DNA from: Aliiroseovarius pelagivivens
GTDB taxonomy: Bacteria; Pseudomonadota; Alphaproteobacteria; Rhodobacterales; Rhodobacteraceae
Length of the DNA: 64,000 nt
NCBI RefSeq assembly: GCF_900302485.1
Contig: NZ_OMOI01000001.1
Span: 2,356,001-2,420,000 of the forward strand
Direction of reading: 5' to 3'
Of the stretch, positions 54,126 to 62,039 are shown piece by piece. Each line of letters starts with the position of its first letter. Positions within the stretch are counted from its first letter, which is position 1. A program made the position numbers and the translations under genes. The notes beneath the pieces were generated by a model. The model saw only the letters and a program-made list of their open reading frames with translations, made no database searches and was not told the DNA's origin.

Positions 54126-54173
54126 CCTGAGAGATGCCGCCATCGACGTGTACAACATGCGATCCTGCCAATC

Positions 54174-54197
54174 CTCCTGACATGATGCTGTCAGGAG
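54174..54197. promoter_or_regulatory. 9-bp perfect inverted repeat before the SRPBCC gene
   Basis: CTCCTGACA, spacer TGATGC, TGTCAGGAG, 41 bp upstream of the ATG at 54239. It may be an operator; TGACAN6TGTCA-like sites are known for several HTH regulators. There is no T-run. Confidence 0.55.
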
Positions 54198-54238
54198 CCC
54201 TCCGGTAAACTGCCTCAAACATCAGAGGGAGAGCCAAC

Positions 54239-54688
54239 ATGCTACACGTAGAACGCACCCGCGACATCAACGCCACCCCCGAGGCCATCTGGACCATGCT
54301 CGGCCGCTTCATGCATATCGACGAAATCGCGCCAGCCGTTACGCGTGTGGACGCCCTGACAGCCGGCAGTATTGGTATAGGCGCCCGACGTCGCTGTCAT
54401 TTCGACAATGGCGGCGCGATGGTGGAAGAGGTGACAAGCTGGACACCCGGCAAGGGCTATAGCGTCACCGGATCAGAACTGGACCCAATACCCCTGCAAG
54501 CGCTGGAAGCCGAGATCAGGATCGAGCCGACCGCAAATGGTGGGACCAAAGTCGTCTGGTCCACCGATTTTAGGGTCAAATACGGCCCTCTGGGCTGGCT
54601 GCTTGGGCAGCTGATGATGAAGCCGATGATGGGCAAAGTGATTGAGGCGAACTTGGAGGGATTAGCTGGGGAGGTAGGCAGAGCTTAA
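54239..54688 (+). CDS. SRPBCC family protein (polyketide cyclase-like)
   Basis: A 149-residue START/Bet v1-like protein. It begins MLHVERTRDINATPEAIW, the common start of the family, and carries a beta-sheet pattern (GIGARRRCHFDNGG; VVWSTDFRVKYGPLG) with a long C-terminal helix (MGKVIEANLEGLAGEV). Such proteins bind hydrophobic ligands or help catalysis; no ligand can be named. The ATG follows GAGGGAGAGCCAAC. It lies in the segment enclosed by the priA-tail repeats. Confidence 0.85.
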   Translation: MLHVERTRDINATPEAIWTMLGRFMHIDEIAPAVTRVDALTAGSIGIGARRRCHFDNGGAMVEEVTSWTPGKGYSVTGSELDPIPLQALEAEIRIEPTANGGTKVVWSTDFRVKYGPLGWLLGQLMMKPMMGKVIEANLEGLAGEVGRA

Positions 54689-54759
54689 CCAGCGCTCCGT
54701 TCATCCACTGGGCAGTGCCATTCTTGACACAGGTATTGCCAGTCGCATGTACTTCCAGA

Positions 54760-55035
54760 ATGAAAAGCCCAATCGCCGTAGGCGCTGCACTGATACAATT
54801 CGTTCTGGGAGGTATGCTGCTTCAGCCTGCTCTCAGTATGCCATTTGATAAGGACGCCCTTTTTCTGCTTTTTCTGCCGGGCCTGCTTTTTGCAGCAAGC
54901 GGCGTCACCCTGATCGTAAAGGCGCCAAGACCCGGCGAGTACGGGAAAGCCTGGCTCTGCATTTTTGCATTCGTGGTGCCGTATATCGTGACGCTGCCCA
55001 TGGTGCCCATCATGTTTCACGTTATCGCGCGGTGA
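54760..55035 (+). CDS. Small hypothetical membrane protein
   Basis: 91 residues if started at ATG 54760; 106 if at 54715. Three hydrophobic segments (AAL IQFVLGGMLLQPAL, LFLLFLPGLLFAASGVTLIV, and LCIFAFVVPYIVTLPMVPIM). No ribosome-binding site is clear at either start. The hydrophobic pattern and the position after the SRPBCC gene support a real gene, but no homologue is recognised. It ends 35 bp before the convergent priA stop. Confidence 0.45.
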   Translation: MKSPIAVGAALIQFVLGGMLLQPALSMPFDKDALFLLFLPGLLFAASGVTLIVKAPRPGEYGKAWLCIFAFVVPYIVTLPMVPIMFHVIAR

Positions 55036-55070
55036 AATTGCCCTTCCGCAAGGAAAACGCACAGCGTGGC

Positions 55071-57266
55071 TCAATAAAAACTCTGCGGATCGATATCCAC
55101 CGACACCCGCATATCGCCCTTGATCTGGAACTGAGCGAGCCAGCGTTTAAGCGCAGCTTGGATGGGGGCGGTTTTCTCGGCCTTCACAAGCAAACGCACG
55201 CGGTGGCGGCCACGGACACGCGCGATAGGGGCTGGGGCGGGTCCGAAAAGCTGCGCGCCGATTTGGTGAAGCGGCTCGGACCTTCGGGCCATCTCGGCCC
55301 CCAGATCAAACACGGCTTGGATATCGGGCGAGGACAGGACGATCCCCGCAAGACGACCGTAAGGCGGCACGCCAGCGGCTTGGCGTTCGCTGGCCTCAGC
55401 GCGCCAGAACCGCTCTTCTTCTCCCGCCAAGATGGCGCGGATCACCGGGTGTTCGGGCTGGAAGGTTTGCAGAAGCGCCACGCCCGGCGTTTCCGCCCGC
55501 CCTGCCCGTCCCGCGACTTGCCGGATCAATTGGAAGGTACGTTCGGCGGCACGCAGGTCTGATCCTTGCAGGCCAAGGTCGGCGTCGATCACCCCGACCA
55601 AGGTTAGCTTGGGGAAGTTGTGCCCCTTGGCAACCAGCTGCGTGCCGATGATGATGTCGGCCCCGCCCTCGGCGATCAGCTCGATCTGCGCTTTCAAGGC
55701 CCGCGCGGACCCGAACAGGTCCGATGACAACACCGCGACACGAGCATCGGGGAAGCTTTCACGAACCTCTTCGGCCAGACGTTCAACGCCGGGACCAACA
55801 GGGGCGAGCTTGCCCTCGACTTCGCATTCTGGGCAGGCGTCTGGCATCGGTTTCGTCTCGCCGCATTGGTGGCAGACCAGACGTTTTTGGAACCGATGTT
55901 CCACCATGCGTGCGTCGCAGTGATCGCACCCTATCTGGTGTCCGCAGGCACGGCAGATGGTGACGGGCGCATAGCCGCGACGGTTGATGAACAGAAGCGA
56001 TTGCTCTCCCTTTGCAATGCGCAAATTCACGGCTGCTTTCAGCGTAGGTGAGATCCAGCTTTGCGACGGTAGATCTTCCTGCCGCATGTCAATCGCGCGC
56101 ATGTCAGGCATGACGGCGGGACCATAGCGGCTGGTCAACTCGATGCGTTTATACTTACCCGCCTCGCAATTAGCCCAAGTCTCCAGCGACGGCGTTGCCG
56201 AGGCCAGCACCACCTGCGCATGGCAAATGGATGCCCGCATCACCGCCATATCCCGCGCGGAATATAGCACCCCGTCTTCCTGTTTGTATGAACTGTCATG
56301 TTCTTCGTCGACGATCACCAGCCCAAGGTCGCGGAACGGCAGATAGAGCGCAGACCGCGCGCCAACCACAAGCGAGGCGTCCCCTTGTCCGACCATCCGC
56401 CAGCAACGGCGGCGTTCCGTCATAGTGACGCCGGAATGCCATTCGGCGGGGCGGGCGCCAAAGCGTTCCTCGACCCGTTTCAAGAACTCGGCGGTCAGGG
56501 CAATCTCGGGCAGAAGCACCAGTGCTTGCCGGCCTTTGCGCAGGCAGGCGGCAACGGCTTCCAGATAGACCTCTGTCTTACCCGCGCCGGTGACGCCACG
56601 CAGAAGCGTGGTTCCATAGCGTCCTCCCCGGACCCCATCGGTCAGCTGTTTGGCCGCGGCGGCCTGATCTTCGGTCAGTTCTTTACTGGGGAGTGAGGGG
56701 TCAAGCCGCGGATAAGGCATATCGCGCGGCGTATCTTCTTCGCGGATCGCGCCCAGCTTAACCAAGCCTTTCACAACGGACCCGCTGACGCCCGCCAGAT
56801 CGGCCAGCTCTTTCTGCGTGAACCCAACGCCGGGCTGGTCCATCAGCACGTCCATCACCTTGGCGCGTGCATCGGTCAGGCGGTTGGGACGATGACCCGA
56901 GGCCTTCAGCACCTTGCGCATCGAGGGCGGGTCAGACAGCCCCGGCGCGCGGGTCGCAAGGCGCAGCATTTGCGCCATCGGGGTCAGGGTATAGTCGCCC
57001 ACACGGGTCAGGAACTCGGCCATCTCGGATCGCATGGGTGCGACGTCCAGCACCCGGATCACGGCGCGTAGCTTTGAGGCGTCAAAGCCCCCCTCGCCCG
57101 GTCCCCAGACGACACCCAACACTTTGCGCGGGCCAAGCGGCACTTCGACATAGTCGCCCTGCACGCAGCCCCCTTCGGGCGCGCGATATGTCAGGATTCG
57201 GTCCAGCGGCTGGGCGGTCAGCACGCCGACCCTTGCACCTGCTGGAAACTGCTCGATGTCACTCAT
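55071..57266 (-). CDS. priA: Primosomal protein N' (PriA helicase)
   Basis: 731 residues from the ATG at 57266; the longer frame to 57323 is not supported. The N-terminal DNA-binding domain has RVGVLTAQPLDRILTY. The helicase has Walker A GVTGAGKTEVYL near residues 227-238 and the DEAD-like box VDEEHDSSYKQ near residue 322. Eight zinc-binding cysteines occur in CRACG, CDHC, CHQCG and CPEC (residues about 440-490). It restarts collapsed replication forks. Its C-terminus RVSVDIDPQSF is duplicated at 54055-54125. Confidence 0.97.
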   Translation of the reverse strand: MSDIEQFPAGARVGVLTAQPLDRILTYRAPEGGCVQGDYVEVPLGPRKVLGVVWGPGEGGFDASKLRAVIRVLDVAPMRSEMAEFLTRVGDYTLTPMAQMLRLATRAPGLSDPPSMRKVLKASGHRPNRLTDARAKVMDVLMDQPGVGFTQKELADLAGVSGSVVKGLVKLGAIREEDTPRDMPYPRLDPSLPSKELTEDQAAAAKQLTDGVRGGRYGTTLLRGVTGAGKTEVYLEAVAACLRKGRQALVLLPEIALTAEFLKRVEERFGARPAEWHSGVTMTERRRCWRMVGQGDASLVVGARSALYLPFRDLGLVIVDEEHDSSYKQEDGVLYSARDMAVMRASICHAQVVLASATPSLETWANCEAGKYKRIELTSRYGPAVMPDMRAIDMRQEDLPSQSWISPTLKAAVNLRIAKGEQSLLFINRRGYAPVTICRACGHQIGCDHCDARMVEHRFQKRLVCHQCGETKPMPDACPECEVEGKLAPVGPGVERLAEEVRESFPDARVAVLSSDLFGSARALKAQIELIAEGGADIIIGTQLVAKGHNFPKLTLVGVIDADLGLQGSDLRAAERTFQLIRQVAGRAGRAETPGVALLQTFQPEHPVIRAILAGEEERFWRAEASERQAAGVPPYGRLAGIVLSSPDIQAVFDLGAEMARRSEPLHQIGAQLFGPAPAPIARVRGRHRVRLLVKAEKTAPIQAALKRWLAQFQIKGDMRVSVDIDPQSFY
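55083..55113. repeat. 31-bp direct repeat, copy 2 (within priA)
   Basis: Part of the last codons of priA; 30/31 identical to 54070-54100, same orientation. Confidence 0.9.
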
Positions 57267-57367
57267 AAGGTCAGATTCCCAGTCGTCGGACTTAGCATAA
57301 GGGCTTTCTGCTCGCGCGCCCATGGGGTAAGAGAGCGCAAACGCAAACTTCCGCAGGATACGCGCAC

Positions 57368-58021
57368 ATGAAATTCTTTGCAGATACCGCCGACATCAAC
57401 GCCATCAAGGAACTGAACGACCTTGGCATGGTAGACGGTGTGACCACCAACCCCTCGATCATCAAAAAATCGGGCCGCGACATCATCGAGGTCACGAAAG
57501 AGATCTGTGACATCGTAGACGGTCCCGTCTCGGCTGAAGTCACCGCCATCGACGCCGAAACGATGATCGCTGAAGGCCGCAAGCTGGCCAAGATCGCCGA
57601 CAACATCGCCGTCAAAGTGCCGCTGACATGGGATGGCCTGAAAGCCTGTAAAACCCTGTCGGATGAAGGCACCATGGTGAATGTGACCCTGTGCTTCTCG
57701 GCCAACCAAGCGCTGCTGGCAGCGAAAGCTGGCGCGACCTTCATCTCGCCCTTCATCGGCCGTCTGGACGACATCAACCTTGATGGCATGGAGCTGATCG
57801 AAGACATCCGCACCATCTATGACAACTACCTGTTCGACACGCAGATCCTGGCCGCCTCGATCCGCAACGTGAACCACATGAAAGACGCCGCTTTGGTTGG
57901 CGCGGACGTTGCTACGGCTCCGCCCTCGGTCATTCAGGCGATGGCGAAACACGTCCTGACCGACAATGGTCTGGACGCTTTCCTGGCCGACATCAAAGCC
58001 GCAGACATCAAGATCCTGTAA
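57368..58021 (+). CDS. Transaldolase / fructose-6-phosphate aldolase (short form)
   Basis: A 217-residue class I aldolase of the short TalC/Fsa type. [16 protein letters not shown] starts it, GVTTNPSII is near residues 24-32, and the Schiff-base lysine is expected in [12 protein letters not shown] near residue 86. [13 protein letters not shown] and GADVATAPP close the barrel. Whether it transfers dihydroxyacetone in the pentose-phosphate path (transaldolase) or makes fructose-6-phosphate by aldol addition cannot be told from motifs. It is divergent from priA and ends in a terminator. Confidence 0.93.
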   Translation: MKFFADTADINAIKELNDLGMVDGVTTNPSIIKKSGRDIIEVTKEICDIVDGPVSAEVTAIDAETMIAEGRKLAKIADNIAVKVPLTWDGLKACKTLSDEGTMVNVTLCFSANQALLAAKAGATFISPFIGRLDDINLDGMELIEDIRTIYDNYLFDTQILAASIRNVNHMKDAALVGADVATAPPSVIQAMAKHVLTDNGLDAFLADIKAADIKIL

Positions 58022-58049
58022 GCAGGTCTTGCACATATGCATGTGACGA

Positions 58050-58069
58050 GGGGGCCACGGCCCCCTTTT
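58050..58069 (+). terminator. Rho-independent terminator of the transaldolase gene
   Basis: GGGGGCC, centre AC, GGCCCCC followed by TTTT, 29 bp after the stop. The loop needs one opened base pair. Confidence 0.85.
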
Positions 58070-58155
58070 CTATTTCTGCCGCAGGTCCAATTTTCGCCCA
58101 TTGCGCGGCCGATTGATGTAATATCGACAAAACGAAAAGAAACATCGAGGCAGCC

Positions 58156-58863
58156 ATGAGCAGTTCCCCGGCACTGGATGACGATCTGCGCGCGCATCTG
58201 ATCGCGCAACCCGAGATTATTTTGAACGACCAAGACATCATGAACGCCTTGGTCACCGCGCATGAACGTCAGATGGGCACGAATATCGTCGACCTGCGCG
58301 GCGCGGCCATGGACCGGCTGAGCAATCGGCTGGACCGACTTGAAGACACGCACCGCTCGGTTATCGCGGCGGCTTATGAAAATGTCTCGGGTGTGGCGCT
58401 GATCCACCGTGCCGTGTTGCGCATGCTGGACCCCGCCGACTTTGCTGCCTTCATGCAAGATCTTGATGGCGATGTTACCGAGACCCTGAAACTCGATTGC
58501 ATACGCCTTGTTTTGGAAACCGTGCAGGATGCGACGGATGCCGCGCTCAGCCGACTGGGGCCCGTCATTTCCACCACACCTGCTGGGTTTATCGAAGACT
58601 ATCTGGGGCAAGCGGCCGGCCCTGACCGGCGCAAAGTCTTCCTAAGACAAGTGCAAGAAAAAGACCCCGATATCTACGGCGATTGCGGTTTCTGGATTCG
58701 GTCCGAAGCCTGCATCGTCTTGGATCTGGGCGAAGGCCGACTGCCCGGCATGCTGGTCATGGGCACCGAAGACTTGACCCAATTTCGCCCCGGACAAGGC
58801 ACGGATCTGCTGGAATTTTTCGGTGGCGTCTTTGAACGCTCGATGCGCCGCTGGCTGTCATGA
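58156..58863 (+). CDS. DUF484 family protein
   Basis: A 235-residue GAF-like domain protein of the DUF484 family. The N-terminal LRAHLIAQPEIILNDQDIMNAL and the long helix (ERQMGTNIVDLRGAAMDRL) lead to a sensor-like domain (EACIVLDLGEGRLPGMLVMG). Its last 4 bp overlap the start of xerC (ATGA). DUF484-xerC pairing is common in proteobacteria, where the protein may act together with the recombinase, but no proven function is known. Confidence 0.9.
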   Translation: MSSSPALDDDLRAHLIAQPEIILNDQDIMNALVTAHERQMGTNIVDLRGAAMDRLSNRLDRLEDTHRSVIAAAYENVSGVALIHRAVLRMLDPADFAAFMQDLDGDVTETLKLDCIRLVLETVQDATDAALSRLGPVISTTPAGFIEDYLGQAAGPDRRKVFLRQVQEKDPDIYGDCGFWIRSEACIVLDLGEGRLPGMLVMGTEDLTQFRPGQGTDLLEFFGGVFERSMRRWLS

Positions 58864-59795
58864 GTGGCGGGGGCTCGTTGCATATCCCCCCCGGAACACG
58901 GGACGCGCTGATCCTGTTTCTGGACCAGAAGCGGGCACTTGATGCAGCGTCCGAGAACACGATCAAAGCCTATCGAGCCGATATCGGTGGATTTCTAGCC
59001 TTTATGGCCACCCATCTGGACGGCGAGGCCGGGCGCGGCGCGTTAGCGCGTGTGTCGATCAGCGACATGCGGGCATGGATGGCATCCGAACGCGGTCGCG
59101 GCGTCAGCACGCGCAGTTTGGCCCGGGCTTTGTCCGCGGTCAAAAGCTTCTATAGCTGGCTAAGCGAACAAGATGGGTTTGACGCAACAGCCGTCCTGTC
59201 CACACGAAGCCCTAAATTTGCAAAGAAACTGCCCCGCCCACTTTCGCCGGACGCCGCACAGGCCGTGCGTGATATCGCCCCCTTGCAATCGAGACACGAC
59301 TGGGTCGGCGCACGAGACCTTGCGGTCGTGACCCTTCTTTATGGTTGTGGACTTCGCATATCCGAAGCTCTGAGCCTGACGGGTGCCGACGCGCCCCTGA
59401 ACGAGGTTCTGCGCATTCGCGGCAAGGGCAACAAGGAACGGCTGGTGCCCGTTTTGCCTGCGGCCCGCGACGCGGTCGAGGCATATCGCACTCTTTGCCC
59501 CCACCCCGAAGCCCCGGAACTTCCGCTGTTTCGAGGCGTGCGCGGCGGGGCTTTGAACCCGCGACAGGTGCAGTTGATGATGCAGCAGGTGCGCCTGCAA
59601 TTGGGGCTGCCGGCCACCGCCACGCCCCATGCGCTGCGCCACAGCTTTGCCACGCATCTGTTGGCCTCGGGCGGAGATCTACGCGCCATTCAAGAGCTTC
59701 TAGGCCATGCCAGCCTGTCAACCACGCAGGGCTATACGGCGCTTGATACATCGAAGCTGGTCGAAGTTTATAACGCCGCCCATCCTCGCGCCTGA
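58860..59795 (+). CDS. xerC: Tyrosine recombinase XerC
   Basis: A 311-residue tyrosine recombinase that, with XerD, resolves chromosome dimers at dif. The N-terminal core-binding domain covers residues about 15-100. Catalytic residues are all visible: Arg in YGCGLRISEAL near residue 168, Lys in GKGNKERLVP near residue 190, HALRHSFATHLL near residue 260, His in LGHASLSTTQGYT near residue 283 and the nucleophile Tyr in the same motif near residue 292. The start overlaps the DUF484 gene. No dif-like site was recognised in this window. Confidence 0.94.
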   Translation: MSGGGSLHIPPGTRDALILFLDQKRALDAASENTIKAYRADIGGFLAFMATHLDGEAGRGALARVSISDMRAWMASERGRGVSTRSLARALSAVKSFYSWLSEQDGFDATAVLSTRSPKFAKKLPRPLSPDAAQAVRDIAPLQSRHDWVGARDLAVVTLLYGCGLRISEALSLTGADAPLNEVLRIRGKGNKERLVPVLPAARDAVEAYRTLCPHPEAPELPLFRGVRGGALNPRQVQLMMQQVRLQLGLPATATPHALRHSFATHLLASGGDLRAIQELLGHASLSTTQGYTALDTSKLVEVYNAAHPRA

Positions 59796-59861
59796 CACAC
59801 GCCCAGACACGCCACAGTTTTTCGCCTTTCCACCTGAGCGGTTTTCCGGCACAAAGCGCGG

Positions 59862-60554
59862 ATGAATATCCAGACCAAAGCCCTGCTCGTCCATCTGCTG
59901 ACCGCTACCGGAGCCGTTTTCGCCATGCTGGCAATGCTGGCCGCCGTAGACGAGAAATGGGGACTGATGTTCCTGTGGCTTGTGGTTGCCTTCATCGTAG
60001 ACGGTATCGACGGCCCCTTGGCACGCAGGTATCAGGTCAAGGTCAACGCGCCGCAATATGACGGCGTGTTGATGGACCTGATCATCGACTATCTGACGTA
60101 TGTGTTCATCCCCGCCTATGCGCTTTTCAAGTCCGGCCTCATGCACGGGTGGACCGGCTGGTTCGCGATCATCGTGATCACCTTTGCCAGCGTCGTGTAC
60201 TTCGCAGATACGCGGATGAAGACCAAAGATAACAGCTTCTCGGGCTTCCCCGGCTGCTGGAACATGGTCATCTTGGTGCTGTTCGCGACCGAGCCTAATT
60301 TCTGGGTCATGACCGCGCTGGTGACCGCCATTGCGATCGCCATGTTCCTGCCCCTGAAGTTCATCCACCCCGTGCGCACCGAGCGCTGGCGCTCTGTCAG
60401 CCTACCGATGGCCTTGGCGTGGACTGGTTTTGCAGGCTGGGCGGCTTGGGTCGATTTCCACCCGGAAAGCTGGGCGCATTGGGGATTGGTTGTAACGTCG
60501 ATCTACCTGCTGGGAGCAGGGATCGCGCAGCAGATCATTCCAGAAAAAGCCTAA
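59862..60554 (+). CDS. pcs: Phosphatidylcholine synthase (CDP-alcohol phosphatidyltransferase)
   Basis: A 230-residue membrane enzyme that makes phosphatidylcholine from CDP-diacylglycerol and choline. The signature is DGIDGPLARR with the later Asp residues in YDGVLMDLIIDYLTY near residues 65-80 (D-x2-D-G-x2-A-R-x8-G-x3-D-x3-D). Seven to eight hydrophobic segments. The conserved run NSFSGFPGCWN matches bacterial Pcs, which differs from PgsA and PssA. It is divergent neither way; xerC lies upstream with 66 bp between. Choline would have to be imported. Confidence 0.9.
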   Translation: MNIQTKALLVHLLTATGAVFAMLAMLAAVDEKWGLMFLWLVVAFIVDGIDGPLARRYQVKVNAPQYDGVLMDLIIDYLTYVFIPAYALFKSGLMHGWTGWFAIIVITFASVVYFADTRMKTKDNSFSGFPGCWNMVILVLFATEPNFWVMTALVTAIAIAMFLPLKFIHPVRTERWRSVSLPMALAWTGFAGWAAWVDFHPESWAHWGLVVTSIYLLGAGIAQQIIPEKA

Positions 60555-60562
60555 GCGGCTAA

Positions 60563-60601
60563 GCAATACCCTGCCGGACGTGAAACACGTTTCACTCTTT
60601 C
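60563..60601. repeat. 39-bp direct repeat, copy 1 (moaE-tail duplicate)
   Basis: 38/39 identical to 60622-60660, offset 59 bp. It includes the inverted repeat GTGAAACACGTTTCAC. On the minus strand the flanking bases can still be read ERLKE-stop, a copy of the end of MoaE (KRWKE-stop). Confidence 0.88.
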
Positions 60602-60621
60602 AACCTCTCGGGCATTGCTGC

Positions 60622-60660
60622 GCAATACCCTGCCGGATGTGAAACACGTTTCACTCTTTC
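60622..60660. repeat. 39-bp direct repeat, copy 2 (at the moaE 3' end)
   Basis: Contains the last codons and TGA of moaE (60651-60660) and downstream bases, with the same GTGAAACACGTTTCAC hairpin as copy 1. The hairpin, stem of 6 and loop of 4, followed by TCTTTC on the plus strand, may be a weak terminator. Confidence 0.88.
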
Positions 60661-61100
60661 CAGCGCTTCAGGGCTTCTTCGTCGTTTACTTTGGCGTCAA
60701 CCCAATCGGTTTCGCCATCCTTGGTGAATTCTTTTTTCCAGAATGGCGCGCGGGACTTCAGATAATCCATCAGAAACTCTGCCGCTTCAAAGGCCGCCAC
60801 ACGGTGCGCCGAGGCTGTGACCACCATCATGATCTGATCACCGGGTCGTAGCGGGCCGTGGCGGTGGATCACAAGACAATCCGCCAATGACCAGCGGCGC
60901 GTGGCCTCGTCCACGATGGTCGCTATCGCCTTTTCCGTCATGCCGGGATAGTGCTCGATTTCCATCCGATCCAGCGTGCCGGCCTCGTCCCGAACCACGC
61001 CGGTAAAGCTGACAACCGCGCCCAGATCGCTGCGACCCTGCGCAAAGCCGTTAAGCTCTGCCCCCTGATCGAAACTGTCAGTTTGAACGCGAACGGTCAT
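60651..61100 (-). CDS. moaE: Molybdopterin synthase catalytic subunit
   Basis: 149 residues from the ATG at 61100; a GTG at 61109 is also possible but overlaps moaD. It forms the MoaD2-MoaE2 complex that inserts sulfur into precursor Z. GAVVSFTGVVRDEAG near residue 28 and HRHGPLRPGDQIMMVVTASAHR near residues 80-101 are typical, with the conserved Lys in YLKSRAPFWKKE near residues 117-128. It follows moaD with no spacer, and its last codons are part of the 39-bp repeat. Confidence 0.95.
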   Translation of the reverse strand: MTVRVQTDSFDQGAELNGFAQGRSDLGAVVSFTGVVRDEAGTLDRMEIEHYPGMTEKAIATIVDEATRRWSLADCLVIHRHGPLRPGDQIMMVVTASAHRVAAFEAAEFLMDYLKSRAPFWKKEFTKDGETDWVDAKVNDEEALKRWKE

Positions 61101-61101
61101 C

Positions 61102-61350
61102 TTAACCACCTGTCATCGGTGGGAAAAACGCCACCTCGCGCACGCCGTCGAGCGGAGCATCGAATTCCGAAAGCTCCTGATCCAAAGCAACGCGCAACGC
61201 CGACAAGTCTTCGAAGGCCGCGGCATAGCGGGGCTCGCGGGCACGCAGTTCGTCGATCAGTTCGGCAACCGTTGTCGCAGAAGTTTCAACCCGTTCGCGC
61301 GGCTCGCCAATCCGTTCACGCACCCAAGCGAAGTACATCACGTCAATCAT
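61102..61350 (-). CDS. moaD: Molybdopterin synthase sulfur carrier subunit
   Basis: An 82-residue ubiquitin-like protein that ends in Gly-Gly (PPMTGG), the site of thiocarboxylation. VMYFAWVRERIG at the N-terminus and VAFFPPMTGG at the end are family hallmarks. The ATG overlaps the TGA of pgsA (ATGA), and moaE starts 1 bp after its stop, so pgsA, moaD and moaE form one coupled chain. Confidence 0.96.
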   Translation of the reverse strand: MIDVMYFAWVRERIGEPRERVETSATTVAELIDELRAREPRYAAAFEDLSALRVALDQELSEFDAPLDGVREVAFFPPMTGG

Positions 61351-62021
61351 GAATTGTCCTCTTTCAGGTGGGGCTGTGCCTTACGGAAATAGTCCCAGCC
61401 GGTGATCAGCGTCAGCAGGCCTGCAATCCACAACAGCCACAGACCAATTCGTCCTGACCAGATGGTTGCATGGAAATAGCCACGAAGCCCATTCACGTCT
61501 TCAACCTCGCCCATCAAGATTTGATTGACCAGATCCGCGTCCATTCCGAACGATCCCATGCCAAAATGATGTTCGAATATCCCGCGCGAGAACAAGACCG
61601 CGATTGCCACCATCTGCGCGGTGGTTTTCCACTTGGCCAGCTTGGTCACTTTCAACGTGCCCGCCGTATCCCCCAAGAACTCGCGCAACCCCGAGACAAA
61701 AACCTCGCGAAACAGAATCACCGTGGCAGGCAGCACAAGCCAAGGCGTCCAATAGACATCCGAGTAGCCGACGATCACCATCAGCGCGATCACAACCATC
61801 GCCTTGTCGGCAATGGGATCGAGCATCGCGCCCATCTTGCTTTCCTGCTTCCATTTGCGCGCCAGATAGCCATCCAGCCAATCCGTTGCCGCCGCCGTCA
61901 GGAACAAGATTAGCGCAAGCCAATCCGCCAGAGGCCGCGAAAAATACAGGAACATGATCGCCACGGCCGGGGCTGCAATTAACCGCGACAGGGTCAGGAT
62001 ATTAGGCAAAGTCCATTTCAT
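61347..62021 (-). CDS. pgsA: CDP-diacylglycerol-glycerol-3-phosphate 3-phosphatidyltransferase
   Basis: A 224-residue membrane enzyme that makes phosphatidylglycerol phosphate, the route to PG and cardiolipin. It carries the CDP-alcohol motif DWLDGYLARKWKQESKMGAM near residues 45-64, with the last Asp residues in LDPIADKAMV, and starts NILTLSRLIAAPAVA. Length is a little above that of E. coli PgsA, the extra being a mid-protein loop near residues 145-185. It lies 18 bp after uvrC, before moaD. Confidence 0.95.
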   Translation of the reverse strand: MKWTLPNILTLSRLIAAPAVAIMFLYFSRPLADWLALILFLTAAATDWLDGYLARKWKQESKMGAMLDPIADKAMVVIALMVIVGYSDVYWTPWLVLPATVILFREVFVSGLREFLGDTAGTLKVTKLAKWKTTAQMVAIAVLFSRGIFEHHFGMGSFGMDADLVNQILMGEVEDVNGLRGYFHATIWSGRIGLWLLWIAGLLTLITGWDYFRKAQPHLKEDNS

Positions 62022-62039
62022 AGTGTTTTCAATACCGTG

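Noticed and set aside
54055..54312. 85-codon frame that ends in the priA-like tail
   Set aside because: Only its last 23 codons resemble PriA; the rest is the spacer and the antisense of the SRPBCC start. Treated as a remnant, not a gene.
60578..60655. GTGAAACACGTTTCAC copies as possible parS sites
   Set aside because: parS is TGTTTCACGTGAAACA, with the half-sites in the opposite order. Here the arms are GTGAAAC then GTTTCAC; only one side of a parS can be read (TGTTTCACGT on the minus strand of copy 1). No parAB genes are near.
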